A stretch of DNA of 52,541 bases from a virus: the IMG/VR virus record IMGVR_UViG_3300029258_002096, positions 1 through 52,541 of that record. The stretch is one strand, 5' to 3'. The translations under genes were made by a program, and so were the position numbers. Position 1 is the stretch's first letter, and each line of letters begins with the position of its first letter. This document shows positions 23,698 to 33,842 of the stretch, piece by piece. Under the pieces are notes generated by a model. The model worked only from the letters and a program-made list of their open reading frames with translations, ran no database searches and was not told the DNA's origin.

Positions 23698-24086
23698 GAG
23701 CAGGAGAGCTTAGTGAATGGCGTTTTAGGGATGCTGTTGCAAGGCGTTATGGACTTTGGCCCTGGTGTGATGAAATAACGGATGCCTGGGAAAATCTCTA
23801 CCAAAGAGCTTTTCTGCTCACGACATTGGAAGACATCAATACAGAAAACGGATTACTCATTGAGTTGTTAAGCAAAGAATTTCCAAAATTTTTCAAACAA
23901 CTTACGGGCGTTGTTGCATCGACAGTCATTGCAACATCGTGGCTTGACAAAAAAGGTAAAATCAGAGAGCGGAAAAAACTTGATCCGTTGTTTAGAGATT
24001 CCGATCAGGCGAAAGAAGGATTTGAAGTCAATATTCCTGATCCTGAACATCCAGGACAATGGAAAAGAGTCGCGGTGAGGTGGTAA
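23685..24086 (+). CDS. -1 frame extension giving the long tail chaperone (GT-like)
   Basis: The heptamer A AAA AAC at 23685-23691 sits in the right phase of the short chaperone gene. A -1 slip continues as KK|LLRAGELSEWRFRDAV..., open to the stop at 24084-24086, immediately before the tape measure start. No independent start is well placed. A short stem CCT/AGG-type hairpin (CTCCT...AGGAG) follows the heptamer and may help. The fused protein would be about 300 residues, as for other G-GT pairs. Confidence 0.8.
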   Translation, partial: KKLLRAGELSEWRFRDAVARRYGLWPWCDEITDAWENLYQRAFLLTTLEDINTENGLLIELLSKEFPKFFKQLTGVVASTVIATSWLDKKGKIRERKKLDPLFRDSDQAKEGFEVNIPDPEHPGQWKRVAVRW

Positions 24087-27000
24087 ATGCCTTTCGGGTT
24101 TGGCAGTATCGGTGGTGTGGGTGACATTGTTGCATTTGTTAAACTATCCGGAGCGGATAAATTTAATAACGATCTGGACCGCTTAAATCAACGTGTGTCT
24201 AATTCCGGTCAAGTAATGAACAGGGCTATGAATGCCACGTTGCTTGCAGGTGCTGCTGCATTTACGGCTGCGACGGTTGCTGCGTCGAAGTTTGAAGCAC
24301 AAATGGCAGATGTCAATACATTACTTGATGTATCCGAAAAAGAATTTGAAAATCTCAATCAAGGTGTACTGAACATTGCTAAAACTGTTCCCACTTCAAT
24401 GTCTACATTGACAAAGGGCTTGTATGATTTAATTTCCGCAGGGGCCGAATCTTCACAATCAATTTCTGCTCTCGACTTAGCCGCACGTGCCGCAACGGCT
24501 GGCATTTCTGGTGTTGATGTTGCAGTTAGGGCGGGCATGGCTACAATTAACGCCTATGCCTTAGATATTGGAGAATTGAGCAGAATTTATGATTTGCAAT
24601 TTTCAACGGTAAAAAAGGGTGTTTTGACGTATGCCGAGTTATCGAATGCAATAGGGAATGTTTTACCATCGGCCTCAAATTTAGGCGTTGTACTTGAAGA
24701 CCTATACGGTTCCATTGCAGCCGTGACAAAAGCCGGTATTGATGCTCAATCTGCCACAACTTATTTAGCACGCGCTTTTGAATCTATGACGGAAAACAGG
24801 GAGAAATGGGAAGCATTGGGAGTTGCGATATTTGACGCAACGGGCAAATTTAGGGGGTTAGAGCCAGTTATCGGAGATTTGGCAAAATCGCTACAGGGTG
24901 CTACGGTAGAGCAAAGAATAATGAAACTTGAAGCCCTTGATATGGAAAAACGTGCAGCTAAAGCAATTCTGACAATGGTCAATAATTATAAGGGATTCAA
25001 AAAGACACTTGATGCTGTAGCAGATTCACAAGGTGCAATGAATGATGCTTTTGAAAAACAGATGGATACATTTAAAGCGCAGGCTGGAATAATTAAAAAC
25101 AATCTTCAAGTTGCGTTTATCGAACTTGGCCGATCCGTACTTCCCGTTTTAACGGATATGTTTAGGGAATTAAATAAGCATCCAGAAACCATTCGTACTA
25201 TTGTCTCGGTTGTAGGGAAATTAGTAATAACTCTTGGTGGAGCTACTGCTGCGCTTAAGGGTGTTCGGCTTGCCATGTCTGCGGTTAAAGGGATACAAGC
25301 TTTGTGGATGGCTTCATTTGGCCCATTCGGTATAGCTATTGCAGGCGTAACGGCTGGATTAATTGCATTAAATGAAATTGCAAATAAACGCCATGAACAG
25401 GCTTTAGCGCAGATAGATGCAATAGGTGAAGAGATTAATGAAGTGCGGGTGCTTTCCTTGCGTTATGATGAATTGAAAGATAAGGCAGTATTAACAAGAG
25501 CAGAATCCGAAGAATTAAAAACAATAACAGAGAAATTAACAAAGGCATTTGAGGCACAGGGCTTAGACGTTTCAAATCTTACTGGAGCACTCACACAATT
25601 AACCCCCCTGTATTTAAAATTAAGAAAAATAGAGCTCCAGGAAGCTCTATCTGAAGTTGAAAGAAAAATTGGAGCTGTTGCCATGAAAACAAACGTCCTG
25701 GCAACAGCTCTTGGTGGCCCCATATCTCTGTTTAGCGGGCTTCGGGATATTGTAGATGACACACAAGCTGGAGCACTAAAGAGATTAAACAACCAAGCCG
25801 AAGATCTTAAAAGTAGATTGGAAGAACTTGAAAATCCACTTGCAACAACATCTACTGAAGTTGAAAATGTGGGCGATGTTTCAAAGAATGCTGGAGACAA
25901 AATATCCTCAACAATAAAACCTATTTATGATATGGCCATAAAGACAAAAGAATTAAAATCTGCTATGATAGATTGTGCCGATGCAACATTGCAACACGAT
26001 GAACACGTAAAAGCCTATGAAGAACATTTGAGAAAAGCAAACGATACAACCCAAAAAGCGAACAACAATTGGATCGACTTCGCCCGCCTCATTGGAGATG
26101 TAACAGACAGGATGGAGGGTGATTTCGCCCCTGCCATAGGCAATATCGCAAACCTTATTGCTTCATTTGCAAGTCCAAGTGCAACATTCTTGAACATTTT
26201 CAATATTTTTGGTGCGATCTTCGATGCCTTTACCGGCAAGACTGGAACGCTCAAAGTATCAATCGACGAACTAAAAGAGTCTTTCGGGGCTTTAGGTGAT
26301 GAGATCGAACGAGCGCAACAATCTGCTGAAGATTTAGGGAATGTTATCAGCTCTGCCCTTGCACAGCAAACAAGTCAAGTACTTGATGATACCTTGCAAC
26401 GCGCAGCCGATTTAGCTACGGAGATCAAAAGATTTGAACTCTTAGAAGTATCAGCCAGACGTCCATCTGGTTTGGGTGGCATTAATTGGGTAAATCCGTA
26501 TACTGAACGGCTTAAAGATTTGCGTATTGAATATGAAGCTACTCAAAAAGAAATAGAAGGTCTGACTAACAGCCTTCTTGAATTAAGCGATGCATTTCAA
26601 TTTGAGGTGGGATTTGAAAAACAGGCCGAGGATTTGGGAACCCTGACAGAACAAGCCTTAAAGATGAGAGATTATTTTGGTGACATTGAATGGCCTGGCC
26701 TTGAAACCCTTTTACAGGAAACCATTGACCAATCAAGAATTATGCTTGACGATCTTGATCCCACTTCACAAGCGTATGTTGATTTAAGCGATAGCATAAA
26801 AGAAGCAGAACTGGCTCTTGGCATACTCAATGGGACAATTGATCAAGAAACCCTTGATATAATAAAGAAAACCGAAAACGAAATAGAAGCATTAACTCAA
26901 GCAATTTCAGATTGGGAACAGGAACAGGCAAATATTGATGAACAACTAAAACGGGATATTGAGGGAATAAATAATGAAATAGAATCCTTAAATAAAACGA

Positions 27001-28103
27001 TAACCGATTTAAAACAACAGCGAATTGAAATTGACATACAGCTTGCTCAGGATATTCTGCCCTATCAAACAAAACTTTCTCAATTGCAGACTACATTAAT
27101 GGGTTTTCGTGAAATACCCTCAGTTGAAGGTATTGACTTCTATCAACTCTCAAAGGCGATTGACGAGTTAACGGGTCGGGTCAATAAATTGACCATTGAC
27201 TGGGGAAATATGCTTGATGTCATGTTCCAGGATTATGACCAGTTTGAAAAAGACATCCAAACAGCCACTTCCGCCATTGAAAAAATACTTTATTTTGATA
27301 TTGACCTTGAAACAACGACGGCAGACGAACAGATTGCAGGACTTATATTTAGGATGCAAGACTATTTAAAGACATTAAGTCCTGGTTCTAAGGCTTATGA
27401 AGATGCAAACAAGGCACTTGAAACCCTTACCCAAAAATTTGAAGACATGGGGGGTGAGCTTGATAAAGAAAAAGCCCTTGCGATTGAAACCGATGCAGTA
27501 GATTCTGCCATTGCAGATGCACAAACTATTATTGACAATTTCATCCTGGAGGCCGAAAGCAAAAAAGCCGAAATAGATATTGATATTATTGAGGCAGAAA
27601 ATAAAATCAGGACCCTAAAGGGTGATATTATCAGTTTGATAAATGAGGCCGAATCTCGCAAACTTGTCATAGATGCGAATATACAGGTTGCTCAATATAA
27701 GATAGAAACCTTGATAAACAAGCTATCGGAACTGAGAAGCAAAACAATTACTATTGATGTAAATGCACCGTCGGGAATGCATATAGGTGGCATTGTCGAA
27801 GCCCACCAGGGCCTTGTTCTTGGATCAACCTATAAGGGACGGAAAGAAGTTTTAATCAAGGGGCTTGAAGGGGAGGCGGTTATTCGTCCTGAAGTTGGAG
27901 ATATGTATTCCTCGAAACAATGGGAGCGTTTTAATAGAACGGGCAATCCTGCCGTTTTTGGGAATACGCAAGATACCGGCAGGGCGGTTGTTGTGATCAA
28001 TCAACCAGGTCCACGAACAAATGCACAAATATATCGAGATTCTATTTTACCGGAAAAACTTTATGCGGAACGATTTCTTGAACCGGCAGGAGACGTATTC
28101 TAA
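24087..28103 (+). CDS. Tail tape measure protein
   Basis: 1338 residues, beginning at the base after the chaperone stop. The first 450 residues are the tape-measure core (SKFEAQMADVNTLLDVSEKE, GLYDLISAGAESSQSISALD, KAGIDAQSATTYLARAFESM). Around residues 355-430 there are hydrophobic stretches (KLVITLGGATAALKGVRLAM). The rest alternates coiled coils (KIELQEALSEVERKIG; NNEIESLNKTITDLKQQRIE). It sets tail length, suggesting a tail of about 200 nm by the usual 0.15 nm per residue rule. Confidence 0.9.
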   Translation: MPFGFGSIGGVGDIVAFVKLSGADKFNNDLDRLNQRVSNSGQVMNRAMNATLLAGAAAFTAATVAASKFEAQMADVNTLLDVSEKEFENLNQGVLNIAKTVPTSMSTLTKGLYDLISAGAESSQSISALDLAARAATAGISGVDVAVRAGMATINAYALDIGELSRIYDLQFSTVKKGVLTYAELSNAIGNVLPSASNLGVVLEDLYGSIAAVTKAGIDAQSATTYLARAFESMTENREKWEALGVAIFDATGKFRGLEPVIGDLAKSLQGATVEQRIMKLEALDMEKRAAKAILTMVNNYKGFKKTLDAVADSQGAMNDAFEKQMDTFKAQAGIIKNNLQVAFIELGRSVLPVLTDMFRELNKHPETIRTIVSVVGKLVITLGGATAALKGVRLAMSAVKGIQALWMASFGPFGIAIAGVTAGLIALNEIANKRHEQALAQIDAIGEEINEVRVLSLRYDELKDKAVLTRAESEELKTITEKLTKAFEAQGLDVSNLTGALTQLTPLYLKLRKIELQEALSEVERKIGAVAMKTNVLATALGGPISLFSGLRDIVDDTQAGALKRLNNQAEDLKSRLEELENPLATTSTEVENVGDVSKNAGDKISSTIKPIYDMAIKTKELKSAMIDCADATLQHDEHVKAYEEHLRKANDTTQKANNNWIDFARLIGDVTDRMEGDFAPAIGNIANLIASFASPSATFLNIFNIFGAIFDAFTGKTGTLKVSIDELKESFGALGDEIERAQQSAEDLGNVISSALAQQTSQVLDDTLQRAADLATEIKRFELLEVSARRPSGLGGINWVNPYTERLKDLRIEYEATQKEIEGLTNSLLELSDAFQFEVGFEKQAEDLGTLTEQALKMRDYFGDIEWPGLETLLQETIDQSRIMLDDLDPTSQAYVDLSDSIKEAELALGILNGTIDQETLDIIKKTENEIEALTQAISDWEQEQANIDEQLKRDIEGINNEIESLNKTITDLKQQRIEIDIQLAQDILPYQTKLSQLQTTLMGFREIPSVEGIDFYQLSKAIDELTGRVNKLTIDWGNMLDVMFQDYDQFEKDIQTATSAIEKILYFDIDLETTTADEQIAGLIFRMQDYLKTLSPGSKAYEDANKALETLTQKFEDMGGELDKEKALAIETDAVDSAIADAQTIIDNFILEAESKKAEIDIDIIEAENKIRTLKGDIISLINEAESRKLVIDANIQVAQYKIETLINKLSELRSKTITIDVNAPSGMHIGGIVEAHQGLVLGSTYKGRKEVLIKGLEGEAVIRPEVGDMYSSKQWERFNRTGNPAVFGNTQDTGRAVVVINQPGPRTNAQIYRDSILPEKLYAERFLEPAGDVF

Positions 28104-28492
28104 TGGCAACGGCTGTCAGGTTTACACTGTCAGGTCCAACTAATGTTGACTTTGATGAAGAAGAAATCCAGGATGTTATTGTCCCCTGGGATCAAGATAT
28201 TCAGGTTCAGAAAAATCAAACAATGCCTCCTTATATATTTACGGATGGCGAACAATGGGCAACGATTATAATTTACTTTTTTGAAAAATACGATTCGACC
28301 AAAACAAGAATAGATCAGATAATTGACGCAGAAGAAGAAATGACTTTATACTATGCTTATAAATCATTCCCATCAAAAACCTGTTCCGTGATTTACTATC
28401 CAGACGGAATGACGCATACTTATCAATACCATGTCGGCGGAGAACAAGCATACGGAGTTATTCATAAATTAACCTTCTTAAAATCGAGTTGA
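28103..28492 (+). CDS. Distal tail-like small protein
   Basis: 129 residues; its ATG overlaps the last base of the tape measure stop. Beta-rich with aromatic residues (QWATIIIYFFEKYDSTKTR, TCSVIYYPDGMTHTYQYHVG). Placed between tape measure and tail tip, like distal tail proteins, but smaller than most. Tentative. Confidence 0.5.
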   Translation: MATAVRFTLSGPTNVDFDEEEIQDVIVPWDQDIQVQKNQTMPPYIFTDGEQWATIIIYFFEKYDSTKTRIDQIIDAEEEMTLYYAYKSFPSKTCSVIYYPDGMTHTYQYHVGGEQAYGVIHKLTFLKSS

Positions 28493-28493
28493 T

Positions 28494-31400
28494 ATGCCAG
28501 CTTATACGACATTGCCGAGTCCATGGCAGACAGAACTTGAGAAGAAAACGGCTGCCAAGCCGATTATTGAAATCGTCTACGATCCCGAAGATGAGGCAAT
28601 ACCTCTAAGTGGTAAATATGACATCGTTGAAATGACCCCGATTTCCAATACGAGAGAATTAGACATTGAATGGATCGGGCGACCCGTTGCATTTGACATG
28701 ATGTTGACCTTTAATGATCCAGACAATTTTTTCAATCCGACAAATTCAAATTCACCATTTTATAATATAACTGGCGAGCTTTACGAAGACCATGCGTCGG
28801 GGGCGACTTCGATCAAGTTGCTTGATAAATCCGGCGTTTCATTTTCGGCTGGCAAGGTATTAACCATAGATGACGGCACAAATAGCGAAGATATATATCC
28901 TGACAGTTTCACGGCTGCTTCGGGTTCTACCTATTATCACGAAATCACTTACAATGCAGGACTGACTTATAATTATGCAAAAGGAACATATATTTACCCA
29001 AAATCGGCAGAGTTGAAAGAAGTTTTAGTGCGTATGCGAATGACGGGATGTACGTCAAAAGTGACTTGCTTTTTGGGTAAATTGCTAAAACCGCCAGAAT
29101 GCGAAAGCGGAAAGTCAACTCTTGTTGTGGTCGATCTTAAAAAAGAAGCATTTGATCGTATTTTAACAGGTGCAGATTCTGATTCATCGCAAAAATTAAA
29201 AAGAATAGATACGGATGGAGTTCTTGCAAATTCTGTGTCTAAAAGTATTGCACAGGAAATAGATTATATAGAATATTCTTCCGATGCACTTGTCCAAGCT
29301 GCGTGGGCCAGTAGTAGCACGGAAGCCAAACTTGATAGTTATGAGACAGGCGGGGGCACAGATTCGGCCCTCGGAGATGTGGGGGGAACTGAATACTGGT
29401 TGGGGGTGCGGTTTACCCTTGACGAGCCGATAACTTGCACAGCAGTTTCAACATATATTAATTCCAAAAATGGCGCGCCCACCGGAGACATGACCTTTCG
29501 GATTGAAACCGACGATGCCGACACTCCATCCGGTACGCTGGCAGATACCAATGCTACGGGCACAATAGCCAACGGTTCACTTTCAACGGCTGCATGGAAC
29601 AAATGTACTTTTTCAACCGCCTTTACTCTTCCCGCCGGGTCGTATTGGATAAGACTGAATATTCCCGATCAGGCAAACAATGTTTACTGGAATATTAACC
29701 GAAACGCAACGGGAACCGGAACGAATGCATACAGCACAGATCATGGTACGACATGGACAACGACAAAAAATTCCAATATCAAATATTATCGTGTATACGG
29801 TTATGCTTTGCAGTGTTTTTCAGAGTCAACAATAAAATCGCAAGGGCAATATTCCATGGAAGCTGTTGCTGCAGCAACGGACAGCCTTGACGAATATTTG
29901 ACAAGGACATTCAGTACGGCCCTTGATATGTCCGGTCTTGATGAAATTACGTTTGATATTTATGCGTCAAGATCGGGTTCTAACTTAAAATTTGAGTTAG
30001 TTGATTCTGGCGGTACTCGCACGGAATATACGCCGTCAGTATCAAGCGCAAATACATGGGAAACGATAACATGGGATATTTCGGGTGTTTCTGATGCAAA
30101 TAAAGACGCAGTTAGTTCACTTGTCATAACGATAGCTAACGCCGATTCGGACAATACATTCTATATTGATAATATATTTAATCCAGAATACAGGGCATTT
30201 GACCGAACGAAAGTCAAAGTATTTGATAATTGTAAACTGACGGAATGGACGGCCTCTTTTACGTCGAACACTGAATTTATTTTGAAAGCCGCAGATATAG
30301 GTGAAGGGGTTAATAGCGTAACTGATTTAACAATATATGGAATTTTGTCGGGCGCAGAACATCCCTTTAGATTCAACAATATATATGATATAGCCATTTA
30401 CAAACATTATGCGATTATAACAAATGGATTCCAAGTAGACCCCTACTTAACTTGTATTATAATAGATATTGAAGACCCACAGAACCCTCAATTTGTAACC
30501 AGCTTCGGCGGCAACGGCTCGCCCAATTATATGAATGGCGCGTATAAGCTTGCAGTTGAAAATAATTATTTGTACGTATTGTCTTGGAATGATGATTATT
30601 TGAACATATACGACATATCGGATATTAGTAATCCAACAAGAACGGGTGGCATAGCTGTAACGGTTAGCGATACTCCTATTACTGGTGGAATGGTTGCAAA
30701 AGACGGATATGTATATGCTGTTGTTTGCGATAACGACTGGTTGAAAATATTTGATGTGCGTGATCCAACCAATCCAACACTTGCTTCAACATTTTCTGGT
30801 AACGGTGCACCCAATTACATGAATGGGCCACGCAATGTAAAGATTTATGGTGATTATGCCTATGTAGTTACTGAGGCAGATTTGTCGGTTAATATTATAG
30901 ATGTTAGTGATAAAACAAATCCAACCATTTCGGGTGTACTACTATCAACCGATCTTGGTGATCCGCTCGATTTTTTTACATTACTTGATTTAGATATTAA
31001 CGAAGACGCAACTTATTTATATACAACAACTATAAATGGACGATTTAATGTTATAGACATTAGCAATAAAACCGCACCCTCGCAAACTTCCAATATCCAG
31101 GATGCCAACCCCCCGTATTTGTCAAGTGCATATTCTATACAATATAGAGATAATCGTTGCTATTTAGGCGCTTTTGGAGATAATGCGCTTTCAGTAATAG
31201 ATGTATCCGATCCCACCGATCCGACCCATGCCGATATTTTAGTAGATGCAACTTATTTTTCGACTGGATATGCATTAAGACTCTATGGGGATTATGCTCT
31301 AATGGGGTCGTCGAGCAATTATAGTTTTATAACTGTTAGAATTACAACATCTGATACAAATTTAGTTGGCAACGAAAACATTCGTATCCCGTCGGATGCT

Positions 31401-32516
31401 TGGCAGGGTACAAGGGCAGATGGCGATACGGTTACATTTGCAACGGCCATTTCCTACGAAGACCAAAATATTGTACAATGCCTTTATGATATTTACGAGG
31501 ATCATGCAGGGATAAGTAGTCAACTTATTGACCGTTCGAGCTATTTGGCAGACAGATATGTCGGGACGCTCTTTGAAAATGCAAGCGCATCCGCAACAAC
31601 AATCAAGGTAAAAATACTTGTTCCGATGTTGATTAAAACCGGAGAGACCCTGACAATCACAGAGGGATCAACAACCGAAGACGTGACCGTCAACACAGGC
31701 GTTGATACAAACAGCAAATACCCGCCGTATATTGACCTGACCGTTTCGGCTTTATCTAATTCTTACTCTCCAGCCGCAACCGTGACATGGAAGCAGAGGT
31801 CTTCTCTCGATACCGACTTCTCCTGGGATGCCGAATATCATTATTTCGATTTGATGGATTATAATATTAAATATTCTCTTGATAGAGAGATGAAAATTTC
31901 ACAAGGCATAGAGAGAATATCACGACACGGAGATTGTTTTACATTTACAGATAATTGGGGTGTCGAAAAAATCCATACCTTTAGGCCCCATTACAATAGC
32001 TCTGTCCCGACGATAGCCAAAGATACGAACCTCTGTCTACCGACCCCTACTATCCAGACAAAGGAAATGGTGAACGAAATCAAAGTCTTGTACGGTTATG
32101 ATTATACAAATTCTAAGTATCTTTACGAATTGACTTATCCCGAATCAAGAGATGATAATAAAGGATATATTCGGCACGGATTTGTAAGGCAGCGAATTCT
32201 TCGCCTCGCTGGTGTGTTCGATGAAGATTATGCAAAATCTATGGCAGCCCATAAATGGTTCATGTGGCAAAACGGCTTAACCGTTTTTAGGTTTAACACG
32301 ACCCTGCAGGGCATGGTTTTGACTATAGGGGATCACGTCGATCTTGATTGTGACAATCCAGATATTGATACCGAGATCGAAATAATCGGCATACCGAATA
32401 TATCGTATTTAGGAAAATTTGATTTGTCGTTTTTGGCGTACGACGCAGAATTCATTTGGAATAATTGGTTCCTAATCGAAGACAGTGGCATAGGAACTGG
32501 TAAAGTATTATGGTGA
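28494..32516 (+). CDS. Tail tip protein with two jelly-roll-like domains and an LVIVD beta-propeller
   Basis: 1340 residues. Residues about 1-100 and 970-1340 look like a tail hub (WIGRPVAFDMMLTFNDPDN; IHTFRPHYNSSVP; GMVLTIGDHVDLDCDN). Between them: a jelly-roll-like domain (about 282-440, FRIETDDADTPSGTL), a second sugar-binding-like domain (442-562, EYLTRTFSTALDMSGLDEIT), and a repeat domain (632-950) with many copies of an LVIVD-type pattern: YVLSW...LNIYDISDISNP, AYVV...VNIIDVSDKTNP, LSVIDVSDPTDP. LVIVD repeats form beta-propellers on bacterial surface proteins. This suggests receptor binding. Confidence 0.75.
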   Translation: MPAYTTLPSPWQTELEKKTAAKPIIEIVYDPEDEAIPLSGKYDIVEMTPISNTRELDIEWIGRPVAFDMMLTFNDPDNFFNPTNSNSPFYNITGELYEDHASGATSIKLLDKSGVSFSAGKVLTIDDGTNSEDIYPDSFTAASGSTYYHEITYNAGLTYNYAKGTYIYPKSAELKEVLVRMRMTGCTSKVTCFLGKLLKPPECESGKSTLVVVDLKKEAFDRILTGADSDSSQKLKRIDTDGVLANSVSKSIAQEIDYIEYSSDALVQAAWASSSTEAKLDSYETGGGTDSALGDVGGTEYWLGVRFTLDEPITCTAVSTYINSKNGAPTGDMTFRIETDDADTPSGTLADTNATGTIANGSLSTAAWNKCTFSTAFTLPAGSYWIRLNIPDQANNVYWNINRNATGTGTNAYSTDHGTTWTTTKNSNIKYYRVYGYALQCFSESTIKSQGQYSMEAVAAATDSLDEYLTRTFSTALDMSGLDEITFDIYASRSGSNLKFELVDSGGTRTEYTPSVSSANTWETITWDISGVSDANKDAVSSLVITIANADSDNTFYIDNIFNPEYRAFDRTKVKVFDNCKLTEWTASFTSNTEFILKAADIGEGVNSVTDLTIYGILSGAEHPFRFNNIYDIAIYKHYAIITNGFQVDPYLTCIIIDIEDPQNPQFVTSFGGNGSPNYMNGAYKLAVENNYLYVLSWNDDYLNIYDISDISNPTRTGGIAVTVSDTPITGGMVAKDGYVYAVVCDNDWLKIFDVRDPTNPTLASTFSGNGAPNYMNGPRNVKIYGDYAYVVTEADLSVNIIDVSDKTNPTISGVLLSTDLGDPLDFFTLLDLDINEDATYLYTTTINGRFNVIDISNKTAPSQTSNIQDANPPYLSSAYSIQYRDNRCYLGAFGDNALSVIDVSDPTDPTHADILVDATYFSTGYALRLYGDYALMGSSSNYSFITVRITTSDTNLVGNENIRIPSDAWQGTRADGDTVTFATAISYEDQNIVQCLYDIYEDHAGISSQLIDRSSYLADRYVGTLFENASASATTIKVKILVPMLIKTGETLTITEGSTTEDVTVNTGVDTNSKYPPYIDLTVSALSNSYSPAATVTWKQRSSLDTDFSWDAEYHYFDLMDYNIKYSLDREMKISQGIERISRHGDCFTFTDNWGVEKIHTFRPHYNSSVPTIAKDTNLCLPTPTIQTKEMVNEIKVLYGYDYTNSKYLYELTYPESRDDNKGYIRHGFVRQRILRLAGVFDEDYAKSMAAHKWFMWQNGLTVFRFNTTLQGMVLTIGDHVDLDCDNPDIDTEIEIIGIPNISYLGKFDLSFLAYDAEFIWNNWFLIEDSGIGTGKVLW

Positions 32517-32525
32517 GGTGATATA

Positions 32526-33122
32526 ATGCCGACTTATTCACAGGGTGACACACTTACGGTAGCGGTTGCAAACGCCTGGCCCCGAACAAATATGGCACAA
32601 GAAGATGCGGTCGGGTATAAAGTACCGCTAAGTGACTTTCGTTATGCAGATGGCTCAATACCCGACACTACCGGAGCCGCCGGAAACCCCAAACTCGTTA
32701 TGGGGGGTTACGGATCAGGAACGGGAATTTTCCAAGGCGAGGATGCGCAGGCAGCCACAAAGACGGAAACGCTGTATTTTGATTTTAGGCTTCCCGAATG
32801 TTACGTTGCAGGCCAAACCGTAACGGTATCTTTTTCTGCACGTTTCAACGATGCGGGGACAAACACTGAAAACCCAAAGACGATAGATTGCGAAGCCTAC
32901 GAAATCGCAGAAGCGGGAACGGCTGGAAGCGATATTTGTGCAACGGCAATCCAGACCATGACGGCTTCAATGGCAAGCTATTCGTTTACGATCACGCCCA
33001 CCGGATTGTCGGCTGGTGATTTGTTAAGAGTATTTGTGCAAACGGCTTTGGCTGGTGATAGCAATGGAGCCCTGAAAATGGAACTCGGTGGTGCAACAAT
33101 GGCACTGGATATTAAGGGATGA
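32526..33122 (+). CDS. Tail fibre-like or baseplate protein
   Basis: 198 residues, GAGGTGAT upstream. Thr/Gly/Ala-rich, beta-rich: VGYKVPLSDFRYADGSIPD, VSFSARFNDAGTNTENPKT, FTITPTGLSAGDLLRVFVQT. It follows the tail tip gene and overlaps the next gene by ATGA. The composition suits a virion surface protein. The role is inferred from position. Confidence 0.55.
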   Translation: MPTYSQGDTLTVAVANAWPRTNMAQEDAVGYKVPLSDFRYADGSIPDTTGAAGNPKLVMGGYGSGTGIFQGEDAQAATKTETLYFDFRLPECYVAGQTVTVSFSARFNDAGTNTENPKTIDCEAYEIAEAGTAGSDICATAIQTMTASMASYSFTITPTGLSAGDLLRVFVQTALAGDSNGALKMELGGATMALDIKG

Positions 33123-33550
33123 GTACCGTATTAACATTTAAATATATTTCAGGCGGATCCGAAACGACAGTCAGCTTTTCGGATTTAGAAGTCGATACCG
33201 TAAATATCATTACTCATCAAGAAACGGTGCTGAAACGACTTTGTAATAGACAGCCCGTACAATATTATATAAATCCCGAATGGAAAGAGATCACGATTGA
33301 TCTCATTAACCAAATAGATACGCATGATAATGTAGAAACTCTCAGGGATGTTACAAGTATTATGGCAATGTTGCTTTATGATTTAAACGGTACGCTACGT
33401 CAAAATATCGGAGTGAGAATAAATCCGAACCTCTCTTTATATTATTATGCGGGTGAAGAAGATGCAGAGAAAAAAATCAGATTACATCTATGGCAGGCGA
33501 CAAGTGGGAAGGCGGTTGCTTTGTTGCCTTTATCCGGCGAGGTATGGTAA
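33119..33550 (+). CDS. Small tail-module protein
   Basis: 143 residues, start overlapping the previous stop. Beta-rich with a helical centre (TVLTFKYISGGSETTVSFSD, LCNRQPVQYYINPEWKEITI). No family recognised; grouped with tail tip and fibre genes by tight spacing. Confidence 0.55.
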   Translation: MSTVLTFKYISGGSETTVSFSDLEVDTVNIITHQETVLKRLCNRQPVQYYINPEWKEITIDLINQIDTHDNVETLRDVTSIMAMLLYDLNGTLRQNIGVRINPNLSLYYYAGEEDAEKKIRLHLWQATSGKAVALLPLSGEVW

Positions 33551-33832
33551 ATGGCATGGGATAAAGATGAAATTATCATACATATTGTAGACCCCGATAC
33601 CGGCGATGATTATACATCAACAATCACGGTCGAGGTTTATCCGACAACTTCGGCCTATCCGACAAACAAAGTGGCGTGTACGCAGTTATCGTCCTTGTAT
33701 AGATATAAGCCCGTATCGGATTTAAATGAATATACGCATTATTGGATACGCTGGACGATTGGGGCGACAACGTATTACAAAAAACTAATTGCCAAAAACA
33801 GTGAACCGATGACGGGTGCAGACCCAGGATAA
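33551..33832 (+). CDS. Small tail-module protein
   Basis: 93 residues, starting at the base after the previous stop. Predicted beta-sandwich (IIIHIVDPDTGDDYTSTITV, YWIRWTIGATTYYKKLIAKN). Resembles small Ig-like tail appendages in style. Function unknown. Confidence 0.55.
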   Translation: MAWDKDEIIIHIVDPDTGDDYTSTITVEVYPTTSAYPTNKVACTQLSSLYRYKPVSDLNEYTHYWIRWTIGATTYYKKLIAKNSEPMTGADPG

Positions 33833-33842
33833 GGAGGATAAG

